Shown here one piece after another: positions 6,199 through 14,257 of a stretch of DNA of 64,000 nt. The stretch is from Lachnospiraceae bacterium. GTDB lineage: Bacteria > Bacillota > Clostridia > Lachnospirales > Lachnospiraceae. The notes below the pieces were generated by a model. That model did no database searches, was not told the origin of the DNA, and saw nothing but the letters and a program-made list of their open reading frames with translations. Position 1 is the stretch's first letter. Each line of letters begins with the position of its first letter. Made by a program: the position numbers and the translations under genes. The stretch covers positions 1 to 64,000 of the forward strand of contig JALCRM010000004.1 in assembly GCA_022652545.1 (NCBI GenBank), given 5' to 3'.

Positions 6199-7134
6199 AT
6201 GTCGGTAAGTTATGACTCATATAAAGTATTCTATGTCACGGCAACGGAAGGCAGTTTTACAGCGGCCGCGCAGGCGCTTTTCGTCACGCAGCCGTCAGTT
6301 ACGCATGCGATCAAGACTCTGGAAAACGAACTGGGCTGCAGGCTGTTTGTACGGAGCAGAGGCGGTGTGGAACTCACGCGCGAAGGCAGCGTCCTGCTGA
6401 AGTATGTAAAGACTGCCTGTGAAAACATCATCGAAGCGGAAGAAGTCCTGAACCAGCTGAAAAAGCTGGAGACCGGGGAAATATCCATCGGTGCCAACGA
6501 AACGACACTGCATAACTGCCTGCTGCCGCAGCTCGCAAAATATCATGCAAAATATCCGGGGATCCGTCTCAAGATCAACAATAACTCCACCCCTGCGATC
6601 CTGTCACAGCTGGAGGACGGGAAACTGGACTGTGCCGTACTGGTCGTGCCGAAAGGATTTCATAAGGAAGATCTGGTCGTGGAACCTCTCTCTGACCAGA
6701 CCTATATGATGATCGCCGGAATGGGGTTCCGGGAACTTTCTGCCCGCACGCAGTCCCTGCGACAGCTGGAAAAATATCCGCTGGTCGGGTTCTGTGAAGA
6801 GACCATTTCCAGAAAGGAAATGGAAGCCTGGTTTGCACAGCACCAGGCAGTCTATCGCCCGGACATCGAGCTGGCCACCGCCGACCTGATCGTTCCCGTC
6901 GTCGTTGCCAATCTGGGGATCGGCCTTGTGCCGTCGGCCTTTACGGAAGAAGCTCTGGCAGAAGGAAAGATCTTCCGGATCCGCATACGGGAGCGGCTTT
7001 TTGTGCAGGATATCTGCCTGATCTATGCCAAAGACAAGCCGCATCCGCTCTGCATGAATGAACTTCTGGAACAGATCCGCAGTATCCGGCAGGTCAGTCC
7101 TCAACCGAAGTCACGGAAGGGATCGCCTTCATGA
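6199..7134 (+). CDS. LysR-family transcriptional regulator
   Basis: ATG 6199 is chosen because AGGTG precedes it and the LysR domain starts right there (MSVSYDSYKVFYVTATEGSF). The winged HTH spans residues ~5-65 (AAAQALFVTQPSVTHAIKTL, recognition helix at SVTHAIK) and the LysR substrate-binding domain spans ~90-290. It is divergent from the DUF1275 gene. Its 3' end overlaps the convergent mgtC-like gene by 41 bp. The effector is unknown. Confidence 0.88.
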   Translation: MSVSYDSYKVFYVTATEGSFTAAAQALFVTQPSVTHAIKTLENELGCRLFVRSRGGVELTREGSVLLKYVKTACENIIEAEEVLNQLKKLETGEISIGANETTLHNCLLPQLAKYHAKYPGIRLKINNNSTPAILSQLEDGKLDCAVLVVPKGFHKEDLVVEPLSDQTYMMIAGMGFRELSARTQSLRQLEKYPLVGFCEETISRKEMEAWFAQHQAVYRPDIELATADLIVPVVVANLGIGLVPSAFTEEALAEGKIFRIRIRERLFVQDICLIYAKDKPHPLCMNELLEQIRSIRQVSPQPKSRKGSPS

Positions 7135-7765
7135 GTTCTATGACATCCTCCGTGCTGAAATCCTGCGGATAAAGTACCGATAAAACGGCATCGATCACAC
7201 CGGGCTCTTCGGTGCGCATGGCGCTCATGCCGACGATCTCGATCTTCCGTTCGCCGAGCTGGTCGGTCACCTGTTTCAGGTCGTCATCCTTCAGGTGCAG
7301 TTTGATCCGCGTTATCTCGTGCGGCTGCAGTTTGACCTTGCGCTTTCTGAGACGCACCTGCACCACTACGACCATTGCCGTAACGCAGATACTGATAAAA
7401 TACATCCCTGCGCCGATACCCATACCGATGCCGACAGTTGCCCAGAGGCCTGCTGCCGTCGTAAGTCCTATAACCTCTTTGCGCTGTACGAAAATGATGC
7501 CGGTACCGAGGAAACCGATCGAGCTCACCACGCCCGCCGCAATTCTTGAAGGATCCAGCCGGACCGTGTCGCTGATCACATCGCTGAAGGCATATTTTGA
7601 TATGATCATCATCATGCAGGAAGCAATCGCAATGATGATGTGCGTCCTCAGCCCTGCCGTACGCTCCCTGTTTTCTCGCTCTTCTCCGATCGCGGCGCCG
7701 CACGCGGCTGCGATCAGGATCCGCAGCAGGTAGATCCCGTTTATCGTAAGGAATGCGAGCATCAC
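7094..7765 (-). CDS. MgtC/SapB family membrane protein
   Basis: 223 residues with an N-terminal membrane domain of four to five helices carrying the MgtC hallmark region (AAACGAAIGEERENRERTAG, later GVVSSIGFLGTGIIF and TTAAGLWATVGIGMGIG). A soluble ACT-like C-terminal domain of about 80 residues follows. MgtC proteins are linked to Mg2+ homeostasis and ATPase control in other bacteria. The start overlaps the stop of the HAD gene by 4 bp, so they are probably co-translated. The 3' end overlaps the convergent LysR gene. Confidence 0.88.
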   Translation of the reverse strand: MMLAFLTINGIYLLRILIAAACGAAIGEERENRERTAGLRTHIIIAIASCMMMIISKYAFSDVISDTVRLDPSRIAAGVVSSIGFLGTGIIFVQRKEVIGLTTAAGLWATVGIGMGIGAGMYFISICVTAMVVVVQVRLRKRKVKLQPHEITRIKLHLKDDDLKQVTDQLGERKIEIVGMSAMRTEEPGVIDAVLSVLYPQDFSTEDVIELMKAIPSVTSVED

Positions 7766-8646
7766 GATTCCTCCTGTTTTGTCTCCCGTGCGTATTTCAC
7801 ATGTATATTTTCCAGTCTCTCGTACGCAACTGTTTTATCGATGATTGCCTTCATAAGCGTGTCGAGCTCCGTCCCTTCGGAATAGTCCGCGGGCACAAAA
7901 TACCGGATCCGGGCGTCTTCCATCATCCTGTATACCTTCCTGCGGTTGCCGGTCGCGGGGTTAAAGACACCTATGGAATGTCCGCCGTAGGAATTGACCA
8001 GCTTCATGCAGGGAATGTCCGTATCCGAATCCCCGATATAGACCATGTTCCTGAACGGGACACGCATATTTTCCGGGGCAAAATAATCATTCACGCCGGG
8101 GTCATTGATGTCCAGCACGCCTTTTTCGATCCGGAAAAGGAACTGGGTCTTGCTCGTGTAATTCACTGCCTGGGCCGGCCATACCGCAACGCCGCGCTCA
8201 TTGTAGTAAAACGAGCTCGCATAGATCTTTTCAAATGCACCGTTCCTGGCCATCTCCGTGCCCTCGATCATCTCCTTCAGACCGGAGGAGATAATGTAGT
8301 GCTCCACGATGACGCCATGCTCCCTGCCGTACTGCCGGATCCGTTCGAACCAGTCCGCCACACCCGGGAACAGCTTCACTCTGGAACCATATTCCGCAAG
8401 GGTCCTTCTGTTGAAAACAAGACTTCCTTCCGCCTCCCGCACCATCATCAGCATATAGGCGAGATTGGAATCCATCTCGTTCTCCTGTGCCATGGCGTTG
8501 GATTCTTTCCAGAATTCGTTTACATCGTAGCCGACCGACTGAATGTAGCCCTGGGCCTGCATATCGTCGGGAGACAGCGTTTTGTCAAAATCATAGCAGA
8601 TCGCCACGACCGGCCGGTCTTCCTTTGTTTTGCGGATATAAGGCAT
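7762..8646 (-). CDS. HAD-superfamily phosphatase
   Basis: ATG 8646 (MPYIRKTKEDRP) is chosen since AAGGAG lies 6 bases upstream. HAD motif I is CYDFDKTLS (nucleophile Asp and the +2 Asp), motif II is in IISSGLKE, and motif IV is IGDSDTDIPC. The cap between motifs is about 100 residues. At 295 residues it suits a soluble cytoplasmic phosphatase of unknown substrate. The 4-bp overlap with the MgtC gene suggests a two-gene operon. Confidence 0.85.
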   Translation of the reverse strand: MPYIRKTKEDRPVVAICYDFDKTLSPDDMQAQGYIQSVGYDVNEFWKESNAMAQENEMDSNLAYMLMMVREAEGSLVFNRRTLAEYGSRVKLFPGVADWFERIRQYGREHGVIVEHYIISSGLKEMIEGTEMARNGAFEKIYASSFYYNERGVAVWPAQAVNYTSKTQFLFRIEKGVLDINDPGVNDYFAPENMRVPFRNMVYIGDSDTDIPCMKLVNSYGGHSIGVFNPATGNRRKVYRMMEDARIRYFVPADYSEGTELDTLMKAIIDKTVAYERLENIHVKYARETKQEES

Positions 8647-8677
8647 CGGCTTCTCCTTTCCGGCTGTTCTCATGTTC

Positions 8678-9739
8678 TCAGTCTGCCGTCTTCAGGGTGC
8701 CTTTGATGAAATCCAGCTGCCATTTCCCGGTGTCCGTAAGATCCGCATCGTCCCAGCCGGAGATCTTCGTGCAGGAAGGTTTCAGGAAAGCCGCGGCTTC
8801 GTCCTTGTTGGCAAGGCTCCAGCCCGCTGTGGAGAGATTGTATTTTTCGATCAGTTCCGCCCATTTTGCGGCGCTCCTGTAATCGATCGTGCCATTGCCG
8901 CTCGCGTCGCAGATCGAAAACTCGGAGATAATGACCGGCAGGCCCTTTTTATGCGCCGTCTCAAATTTCTTCATCAGTGCCGCCCCGTGTGTAGCTGCAT
9001 AGAAATGCAGGGTGTACATGATGTTGGTCTGGTCACTGATGGGATCGTCCGCCGCTTTGTCCACATCCTGCGACCAGGTCGGCGTGCCTACGATAATAAT
9101 GGCTTTCGGCGCATTCGCGCGGATCTTCGGGATGACCTCCTCCGCATAGGACTTGATCCGGCTCCATTCGACGGTGCCGTTTCCCGGATTCGGTTCGTTG
9201 CAGATCTCATAGAGGACATTGCCGTTTTTGGCATATTTTTTGGACATGCGCGCAAAGAAATCGAGCGCCTCGTCCTTATGTTTGTTCGGATCGTTGTCGC
9301 TCAGAATGTGCCAGTCGATGATCGCATACATTCCCAGGGCCGTGCAGGCCCTGACTCCCTTGTCGATCAGCGCCTCCAGCTTCTTTTTGTCTCCGCCGCC
9401 CTCACAGTAGCCGCCGTCTTCCGCCGTGTACATCGCAATGCGGATCATGTTCACGCCCCATTTATCGCGCAGGGTACGGAACGAATCCTCGCAGACATAC
9501 TGCGGATACCAGGCTATGCCGTGCGTACTGACACCCTTCAGACGGAACTTCGCGCCTTTGCTGTCCACAAGGTCCGTACCGTTCACCTGCAGGGCGCCGT
9601 GCAGGGCATACGGTGTTTTGTTGCCGGAAGCCTGTACAGAGGCCGCACTGCCGTCCGGCAAAACACACGCTGCGGTAAGCAGCGCCGCCGTAAGCAGCAC
9701 GCTGATCGTCCTGCGGGTACCCTTATCAAACTGCTTCAT
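8678..9739 (-). CDS. Secreted GH5 endoglucanase
   Basis: Start ATG 9739 (MKQFDKGTRRT) follows GGAGG. A signal peptide of about 35 residues ends near SVQASG. The glycoside hydrolase family 5 TIM barrel fills the rest. Diagnostic sites are LKGVSTHGIAW, RIAMYT, the acid/base Glu in YEICNEPN, the conserved His/Tyr in MYTLHFYA, and the nucleophile Glu in VIISEFS, with a Trp in AGWSLANK near the end. It would cut beta-1,4-glucans outside the cell. No carbohydrate-binding module, dockerin or wall anchor is seen, so it is probably released. Neighbouring exported nuclease suggests a small secreted-enzyme cluster. Confidence 0.92.
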   Translation of the reverse strand: MKQFDKGTRRTISVLLTAALLTAACVLPDGSAASVQASGNKTPYALHGALQVNGTDLVDSKGAKFRLKGVSTHGIAWYPQYVCEDSFRTLRDKWGVNMIRIAMYTAEDGGYCEGGGDKKKLEALIDKGVRACTALGMYAIIDWHILSDNDPNKHKDEALDFFARMSKKYAKNGNVLYEICNEPNPGNGTVEWSRIKSYAEEVIPKIRANAPKAIIIVGTPTWSQDVDKAADDPISDQTNIMYTLHFYAATHGAALMKKFETAHKKGLPVIISEFSICDASGNGTIDYRSAAKWAELIEKYNLSTAGWSLANKDEAAAFLKPSCTKISGWDDADLTDTGKWQLDFIKGTLKTAD

Positions 9740-9790
9740 AATGCTCCCTCCGAATCCGTCATCCGGTGCCGTTTTCGACACCGGTGCCGC

Positions 9791-10759
9791 TTACTGAGCC
9801 GTCTCCGGCATGACAAAACTTCCGTTCAGATCTTTCTGTTTTGCGGCTGTCTGCATGGCCGCCTCCGTCACGATCGCGGAATGCGTGTGCTTTACGGTTC
9901 CGGCCGCATCCGCCTCAACGGTATCTTCCTCTGCAGCGCTGCCTTCCGTATCCGCCGCACTGCTGCCCGCCGTCAGACTGTTTTCCCCGGTCGCATAGTC
10001 GATCGTGACACCCGGCTGGACGTTGTAGACAAATACGCAGAACTTCACATCCACACTGTTGTATTCCACCGACTGCGCTTCCATGAGGAGTCCTGTACAG
10101 ACCAGGTTCCTGCCCTCAAAAACAGGAGTCACGCGGTACAGCACATGTTCTTCGTTGCGCCGTACAGCGTCTGACGCTGCGGTCTCAAAGGGCAGCATGC
10201 CGGCCACATTCAGGTAGCGGGTGCCCGTGATAAGATTCCGCGGATTCGCATTTTCTCCCGTCATGCCGTATGCGATGAGGTGGCAGCGGTTGTACAGGAA
10301 ATTTCTGTCTATAAAGGAATACTTCCTGTTGCGATAGCCGGTCGGCCAGACCGTGTCGATCTCTCCCCGCTCGTCGTCGGGCATGAGATCCGTCCCGACG
10401 CTCGCCCAGCAGGTCCCGCAGCGTCCCAGGCTGTCCAGGCTGCTGTATGCCTCAAAGGAAACTGGGCCTTTGTTCAGGTCTTCCGCCGTAAAAAACGGGA
10501 CATTCCCGTTGATCTCTGCATATGTATCCCTGCCGTTGTAGGCAGGTACTTCTGCGGCCTGAAATCCTTCGGACGCCGCAGTCACGATGCCGGAAGCATC
10601 CGCCGTTTCCCCGCTCTGCGGGTCATACGCTCCCCCGTAGCGGTTCGTCCCCGGCAGTATCCGGTCTGTCACGATCACGGCGGCTGTGAGCACGACCGCG
10701 AGTAGAATGTATTTTCCTGCGCTGCTGTGCCGTTTACGGCCTCTGTGTTCTCCCTGCAT
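9791..10759 (-). CDS. Membrane-anchored DNA/RNA non-specific endonuclease
   Basis: 322 residues. An N-terminal basic stretch is followed by one hydrophobic helix (YILLAVVLTAAVIV), either a signal anchor or signal peptide. The nuclease domain (~75-250) contains the His-metal core FLYNRCHLIAYGMTGENANP followed by RNLITGTRYLN, as in the EndA/streptodornase-like Endonuclea_NS_2 group. The C-terminal ~70 residues are Ala/Thr/Glu-rich. Role: extracellular DNA (and RNA) degradation for nutrition, competence or escape from DNA nets (inference). It lies 51 bp upstream of the GH5 gene in the same direction. Confidence 0.85.
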   Translation of the reverse strand: MQGEHRGRKRHSSAGKYILLAVVLTAAVIVTDRILPGTNRYGGAYDPQSGETADASGIVTAASEGFQAAEVPAYNGRDTYAEINGNVPFFTAEDLNKGPVSFEAYSSLDSLGRCGTCWASVGTDLMPDDERGEIDTVWPTGYRNRKYSFIDRNFLYNRCHLIAYGMTGENANPRNLITGTRYLNVAGMLPFETAASDAVRRNEEHVLYRVTPVFEGRNLVCTGLLMEAQSVEYNSVDVKFCVFVYNVQPGVTIDYATGENSLTAGSSAADTEGSAAEEDTVEADAAGTVKHTHSAIVTEAAMQTAAKQKDLNGSFVMPETAQ

Positions 10760-10784
10760 GCGGTTTTCCAGTCAGTCCTTCCGG

Positions 10785-11375
10785 TCAGTCCTTCAGGCTT
10801 CCCCGCGCGACGTTGCGGTCGAGCACTTCCTGCATATATGCGCGGATCTGTGCCGAACCGTCCCCTGTCCTGGCGTTCCGCTGTTCGACCTGTGCGCGCT
10901 GCACGCCGTGCTGCACCCAGTCCGCGCCTCCGTTCGAGTCGTTGAGCATCATGGGCTGAAAGTTATCCATGGCATGGGCAAAACAGCTCTCGGGCGTTTC
11001 GTACGCGTCAAATTCCTCGAACAGGGCACGCATCTCGTCCCTCTGGTCTTCCGGGAGCAGGCCGAAGATCCGGTCGGCGGCAGCCTCCTCGCGCGCACGC
11101 TGGGTCTTCCTGCCTTCCGGGTCATACGCATAAGTGTCCCCCGCATCGATCTCTACGACATCGTGCAGGAGACACATCAGCATGGTTTTCGCTATATCTA
11201 TCTTTTCGTTGGAATATTCCTGCAGAACGCAGGCCATCAGAGCCATGTGCCAGGCGTGCTCTGCATCGTCCTCCCTCCGTCCGTTCGAAGAAAGGTGCGT
11301 CTGGCGGAGGATATTCTTCTCTTTGTCGAGTTCAAGGCAGAAGCGCAGTTGCTTTGCGAAACGTTCCTGATCCAT
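10785..11375 (-). CDS. HD-domain hydrolase (YfbR-like)
   Basis: 196 residues; ATG 11375 follows CAGGAG. The HD motif set is visible: EDDAEHAWHMALMA (first His), LCLLHDVVEIDAGD (HD pair) and later Asp/Glu residues. Size and motif order match the HD_3/YfbR-like group of 5'-deoxynucleotidases. Likely nucleotide monophosphate hydrolysis in the cytoplasm; the substrate is not readable from sequence. Confidence 0.83.
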   Translation of the reverse strand: MDQERFAKQLRFCLELDKEKNILRQTHLSSNGRREDDAEHAWHMALMACVLQEYSNEKIDIAKTMLMCLLHDVVEIDAGDTYAYDPEGRKTQRAREEAAADRIFGLLPEDQRDEMRALFEEFDAYETPESCFAHAMDNFQPMMLNDSNGGADWVQHGVQRAQVEQRNARTGDGSAQIRAYMQEVLDRNVARGSLKD

Positions 11376-11405
11376 GGCATTGCTCCTGTTAAGGAAAGAT
11401 ATCTG

Positions 11406-12092
11406 TCAGTTCGCGGATGCCGAAGATGCTGCTGCAGAAGCCTCCGTTGCAGCGGATGCCGCAGATGAGGCTGCTGTTGCCGCGGATGCGGATGAATCTG
11501 CCGCAGCTGCAGAGGTCGCAGCCGCCGAACTGCCGGAAGCTGCAGCACTTGAATCCGGAAGCGTATTTGCGATCTTGTTGTCCTTCAGGAGCTTCTGGAA
11601 TTTGATGTTGAATGCAAGCAGGGAACTGCTCTGTTTATCGGTAAGTTCGTCGGAGGAGTACTGGGAAATGACATCGTCGATCGATGTCGCTCCGCTCGCC
11701 TGCGGATAAGTGAATGTCTGTGAACTGTTGCCGTCGTTGAACCGGATCAGGCCCGCAACACCGTTGCTGAACGGATCCTTGGCCAGTTCAGCCATGTTCG
11801 CCGCCAGAGGCGCTTCGTCTGCGTTTGTGTCGATCAGCACGACGAGCAGTTCATCGCCGCTCTTCTTGTTTTTCTCCCAGGCGACTGTCGCATCACAGTT
11901 TTCCGAGCCTGTGTATTTGAAGGAATCGATGACTGTATAGTCAGCCGCCGAAAAGTTCTGCTGCTGTTTTCCTGTCAGCATCGTAATGATCACGATGAGC
12001 GCTGCGAGCGCCCCGAGCGCAATGCTCAGGTAAACAATAAGCTTCCGCTGCTTTGCGGCGCCGCCCTGGTTTTTATTCTGGTCTTCTGTCAC
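11406..12092 (-). CDS. Signal-anchored protein with Ala/Ser-rich tail
   Basis: Starts at GTG 12092 behind GAGGAGG. After a short basic N-terminus a hydrophobic helix (residues ~18-40) anchors or exports the protein. The ~130-residue middle domain has no recognised motif. The last ~50 residues are almost only Ala and Ser with a few Thr/Asp/Glu, like a wall-spanning or glycosylated linker placed at the C-terminus. Function unknown; it lies just downstream of the ABC exporter operon in the same direction, with only 72 bp between. Confidence 0.7.
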   Translation of the reverse strand: MTEDQNKNQGGAAKQRKLIVYLSIALGALAALIVIITMLTGKQQQNFSAADYTVIDSFKYTGSENCDATVAWEKNKKSGDELLVVLIDTNADEAPLAANMAELAKDPFSNGVAGLIRFNDGNSSQTFTYPQASGATSIDDVISQYSSDELTDKQSSSLLAFNIKFQKLLKDNKIANTLPDSSAAASGSSAAATSAAAADSSASAATAASSAASAATEASAAASSASAN

Positions 12093-12164
12093 GGTCTTAT
12101 ACCTCCTCTTAAACGTGTTTATTATATCGCATCACAGAGCAGGATGGGAGTTCCGGACAATATT

Positions 12165-14108
12165 TCAGCTGGCCAGTTCCGGCTTTTTACCGGTCCAGAG
12201 CTGATAGTAGCGGCCCCTGAGGTCAAGGAGCTGCTCGTGCGTGCCTTGTTCCACGATACGCCCCTGTTCAAGCACGATAATAACGTCGCTGTTGCGTATG
12301 GTCGAAAGACGGTGCGCGATGACGAACGTGGTGCGCCCCTTCATAAGCTTGTCCATGCCGTCCTGCACGATCTTCTCGGTACGTGTATCGATGGAGCTTG
12401 TCGCTTCGTCGAGAATGAGCACCGGCGGATCCGCCACTGCCGCGCGGGCAATGGCCAGAAGCTGGCGCTGGCCCTGCGAAAGATTGGCGCCGTCGCCTGT
12501 CAGTTCGGTATCGTACCCTTTCGGCAGCCTGCGGATGAAACTGTCCGCATTCGCGAGCTTTGCCGCTGCTTCGACTTCCTCATCCGTGGCATCGAGTTTG
12601 CCGTAGCGGATGTTTTCGCGCACGGTATCGGTGAACAGATGTGTATCCTGCAGCACCACGCCCAGCGAACGGCGCAGGTCCGCCTTGCGGATCTTGTTTA
12701 CATTGATATCGTCAAAACGTATCTTCCCGTCCTGGATATCGTAAAAGCGGTTGATCAGGTTCGTGATCGTTGTTTTGCCCGCACCCGTGGAACCGACCAG
12801 CGCGATCTTCTGTCCAGGCTTCGCATGGATCACGATATCGTGCAGCACCATCTTCTCCGGCGTATACCCGAAATCGACGTCGTTGAAGGTAACATCTCCT
12901 TCGAGAGGCTGGTAGGTCGTTGTTCCTTCCGCCTTGTGAAAATGCTTCCACGCCCACTGTTCCGTGTGGTCTGCGGTCTCCACGAGCCGGCCGTTTTCCA
13001 TTTTTGTATTTACGAGCGTGACGTAGCCTTCGTCCGCCTCCGGCTTTTCATCGAGCAGCGCAAAAACACGCTGCGCGCCGGCCAGGGCGGAAATAATGGA
13101 GTTGAACTGCATCGTCACCTGGTTGATCGGCATGTTGAAGCTCTTGTTGAAGGTCAGGAAACTTGCCAGTCCGCCGACTGTAAAACCGAGGTAGGAATTG
13201 AGGGCTAGCATGCCGCCCACCATCGCGCAGAGCACATAGCTCGTATTGCCCAGCTGGCTGGTGATCGGCCCCAGGATATTGGAATAGGCGTTCGCCTTGT
13301 ATGCCGACTGGTAAAGCTCCTCGTTGAGTTCGTCAAACTTCTCCTTGCATTCTTCCTCGTGACAGAAGACCTTGACGACTTTTTCCCCGCTCATCGTCTC
13401 TTCGATGAAGCCGTTGATGCTGCCCAGGTTCTTCTGCTGCGCCACAAAGTTCCTGCCCGATGTTTTGGTCGCCCATACGGACACCGCCATCATGACGAAG
13501 ACCATCGCGACAGTCAGCGCCGTAAGCGGTATGCTCAGCACGATCATCATGCTGAAAATGGATACGATCGTGATTGCGCTGTTGAGCAGCTGCGGCAGGC
13601 TCTGGCTGATCATCTGGCGCAGCGTGTCGATATCGTTCGTGTAGACCGACATGATGTCGCCGTGTGAATGCGTGTCAAAATAGCTGACAGGCAGGGATTC
13701 CATATGGCTGAACAGTTCCTCGCGCAGCCGTTTCAGCGTGCCCTGGTTCACATAGACCATGACGCGCGCCTGCGTGAAGGAAGCCGCGATGCCGATCCCG
13801 TAAAACAGCGCCACTCTGCCCATTGCCGCGAGCAGCGGCCCGTAATCCGGATCGCTCTGTCCCATCATCGGCGTGATGTAGGAATCGATCAGCGTCTTAG
13901 TGAACATCGTGCCCTGCACGCTGGCCAGCACCGAGACCACGATGCAGATCATGACAACGATCATGTGCACCGCGTAATATTTGAAAACATATTTCATAAG
14001 GCGCATGAACAGCTGGCCCGGATGGTCCACCTTCGCCCTGGGCATGCCGCGCATACCGCGCCCGCCCGGGCCGCCCAATTTCACTTCCTTGACTCGTTCT
14101 TCTGCCAT
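12165..14108 (-). CDS. Heterodimeric ABC exporter, canonical-site subunit
   Basis: 647 residues; ATG 14108 follows GGAGGG. The N-terminus is Gly/Arg-rich, then a six-helix exporter domain (~30-330) and an ATPase domain (~390-640). Walker A is VGSTGAGKTT, the signature NLSQGQRQ, Walker B LILDEATSSID with the catalytic Glu present, and the switch His in VIAHRLS. It pairs with the gene at 14258, whose ATP site is degenerate, as in BmrCD/LmrCD-type drug exporters. It is the third gene of a MarR-controlled operon, so a toxic compound or antibiotic is a likely substrate (inference). Confidence 0.92.
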   Translation of the reverse strand: MAEERVKEVKLGGPGGRGMRGMPRAKVDHPGQLFMRLMKYVFKYYAVHMIVVMICIVVSVLASVQGTMFTKTLIDSYITPMMGQSDPDYGPLLAAMGRVALFYGIGIAASFTQARVMVYVNQGTLKRLREELFSHMESLPVSYFDTHSHGDIMSVYTNDIDTLRQMISQSLPQLLNSAITIVSIFSMMIVLSIPLTALTVAMVFVMMAVSVWATKTSGRNFVAQQKNLGSINGFIEETMSGEKVVKVFCHEEECKEKFDELNEELYQSAYKANAYSNILGPITSQLGNTSYVLCAMVGGMLALNSYLGFTVGGLASFLTFNKSFNMPINQVTMQFNSIISALAGAQRVFALLDEKPEADEGYVTLVNTKMENGRLVETADHTEQWAWKHFHKAEGTTTYQPLEGDVTFNDVDFGYTPEKMVLHDIVIHAKPGQKIALVGSTGAGKTTITNLINRFYDIQDGKIRFDDINVNKIRKADLRRSLGVVLQDTHLFTDTVRENIRYGKLDATDEEVEAAAKLANADSFIRRLPKGYDTELTGDGANLSQGQRQLLAIARAAVADPPVLILDEATSSIDTRTEKIVQDGMDKLMKGRTTFVIAHRLSTIRNSDVIIVLEQGRIVEQGTHEQLLDLRGRYYQLWTGKKPELAS

Positions 14109-14124
14109 AATACCCTCCGTTCCA

Positions 14125-14257
14125 AAAGTGGAGCATCAGCGACACTTTCGAATTACTACGCCATGAGGAGAATCTTCAGATTCTCCGAAATGGGCAGCCG
14201 GCGCGAAGCGCCGATGCTGCGATTCGAAAGTGGAGCATCAGCGACACTTTCGAATTA
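14125..14257. repeat. Hairpin-rich spacer with a 31-bp direct repeat
   Basis: An identical 31-bp sequence lies at 14125-14155 and 14227-14257. Each copy is itself a hairpin (AAAGTG/CACTTT; in the second copy TTCGAAAGTG pairs with CACTTTCGAA). Between them are two more perfect palindromes: GAGAATC-TTCA-GATTCTC and GGCGC-GAA-GCGCC. The second copy touches the stop codon of the upstream ABC gene. It could set the relative expression of the two exporter subunits or be a small repetitive element (inference). Confidence 0.85.

Noticed and set aside
8672-10174. Long plus-strand open frame
   Set aside because: It lies antisense to the clear GH5 and nuclease genes and its product is Arg/His/Val-rich low-complexity; a by-product of GC-rich codon use.
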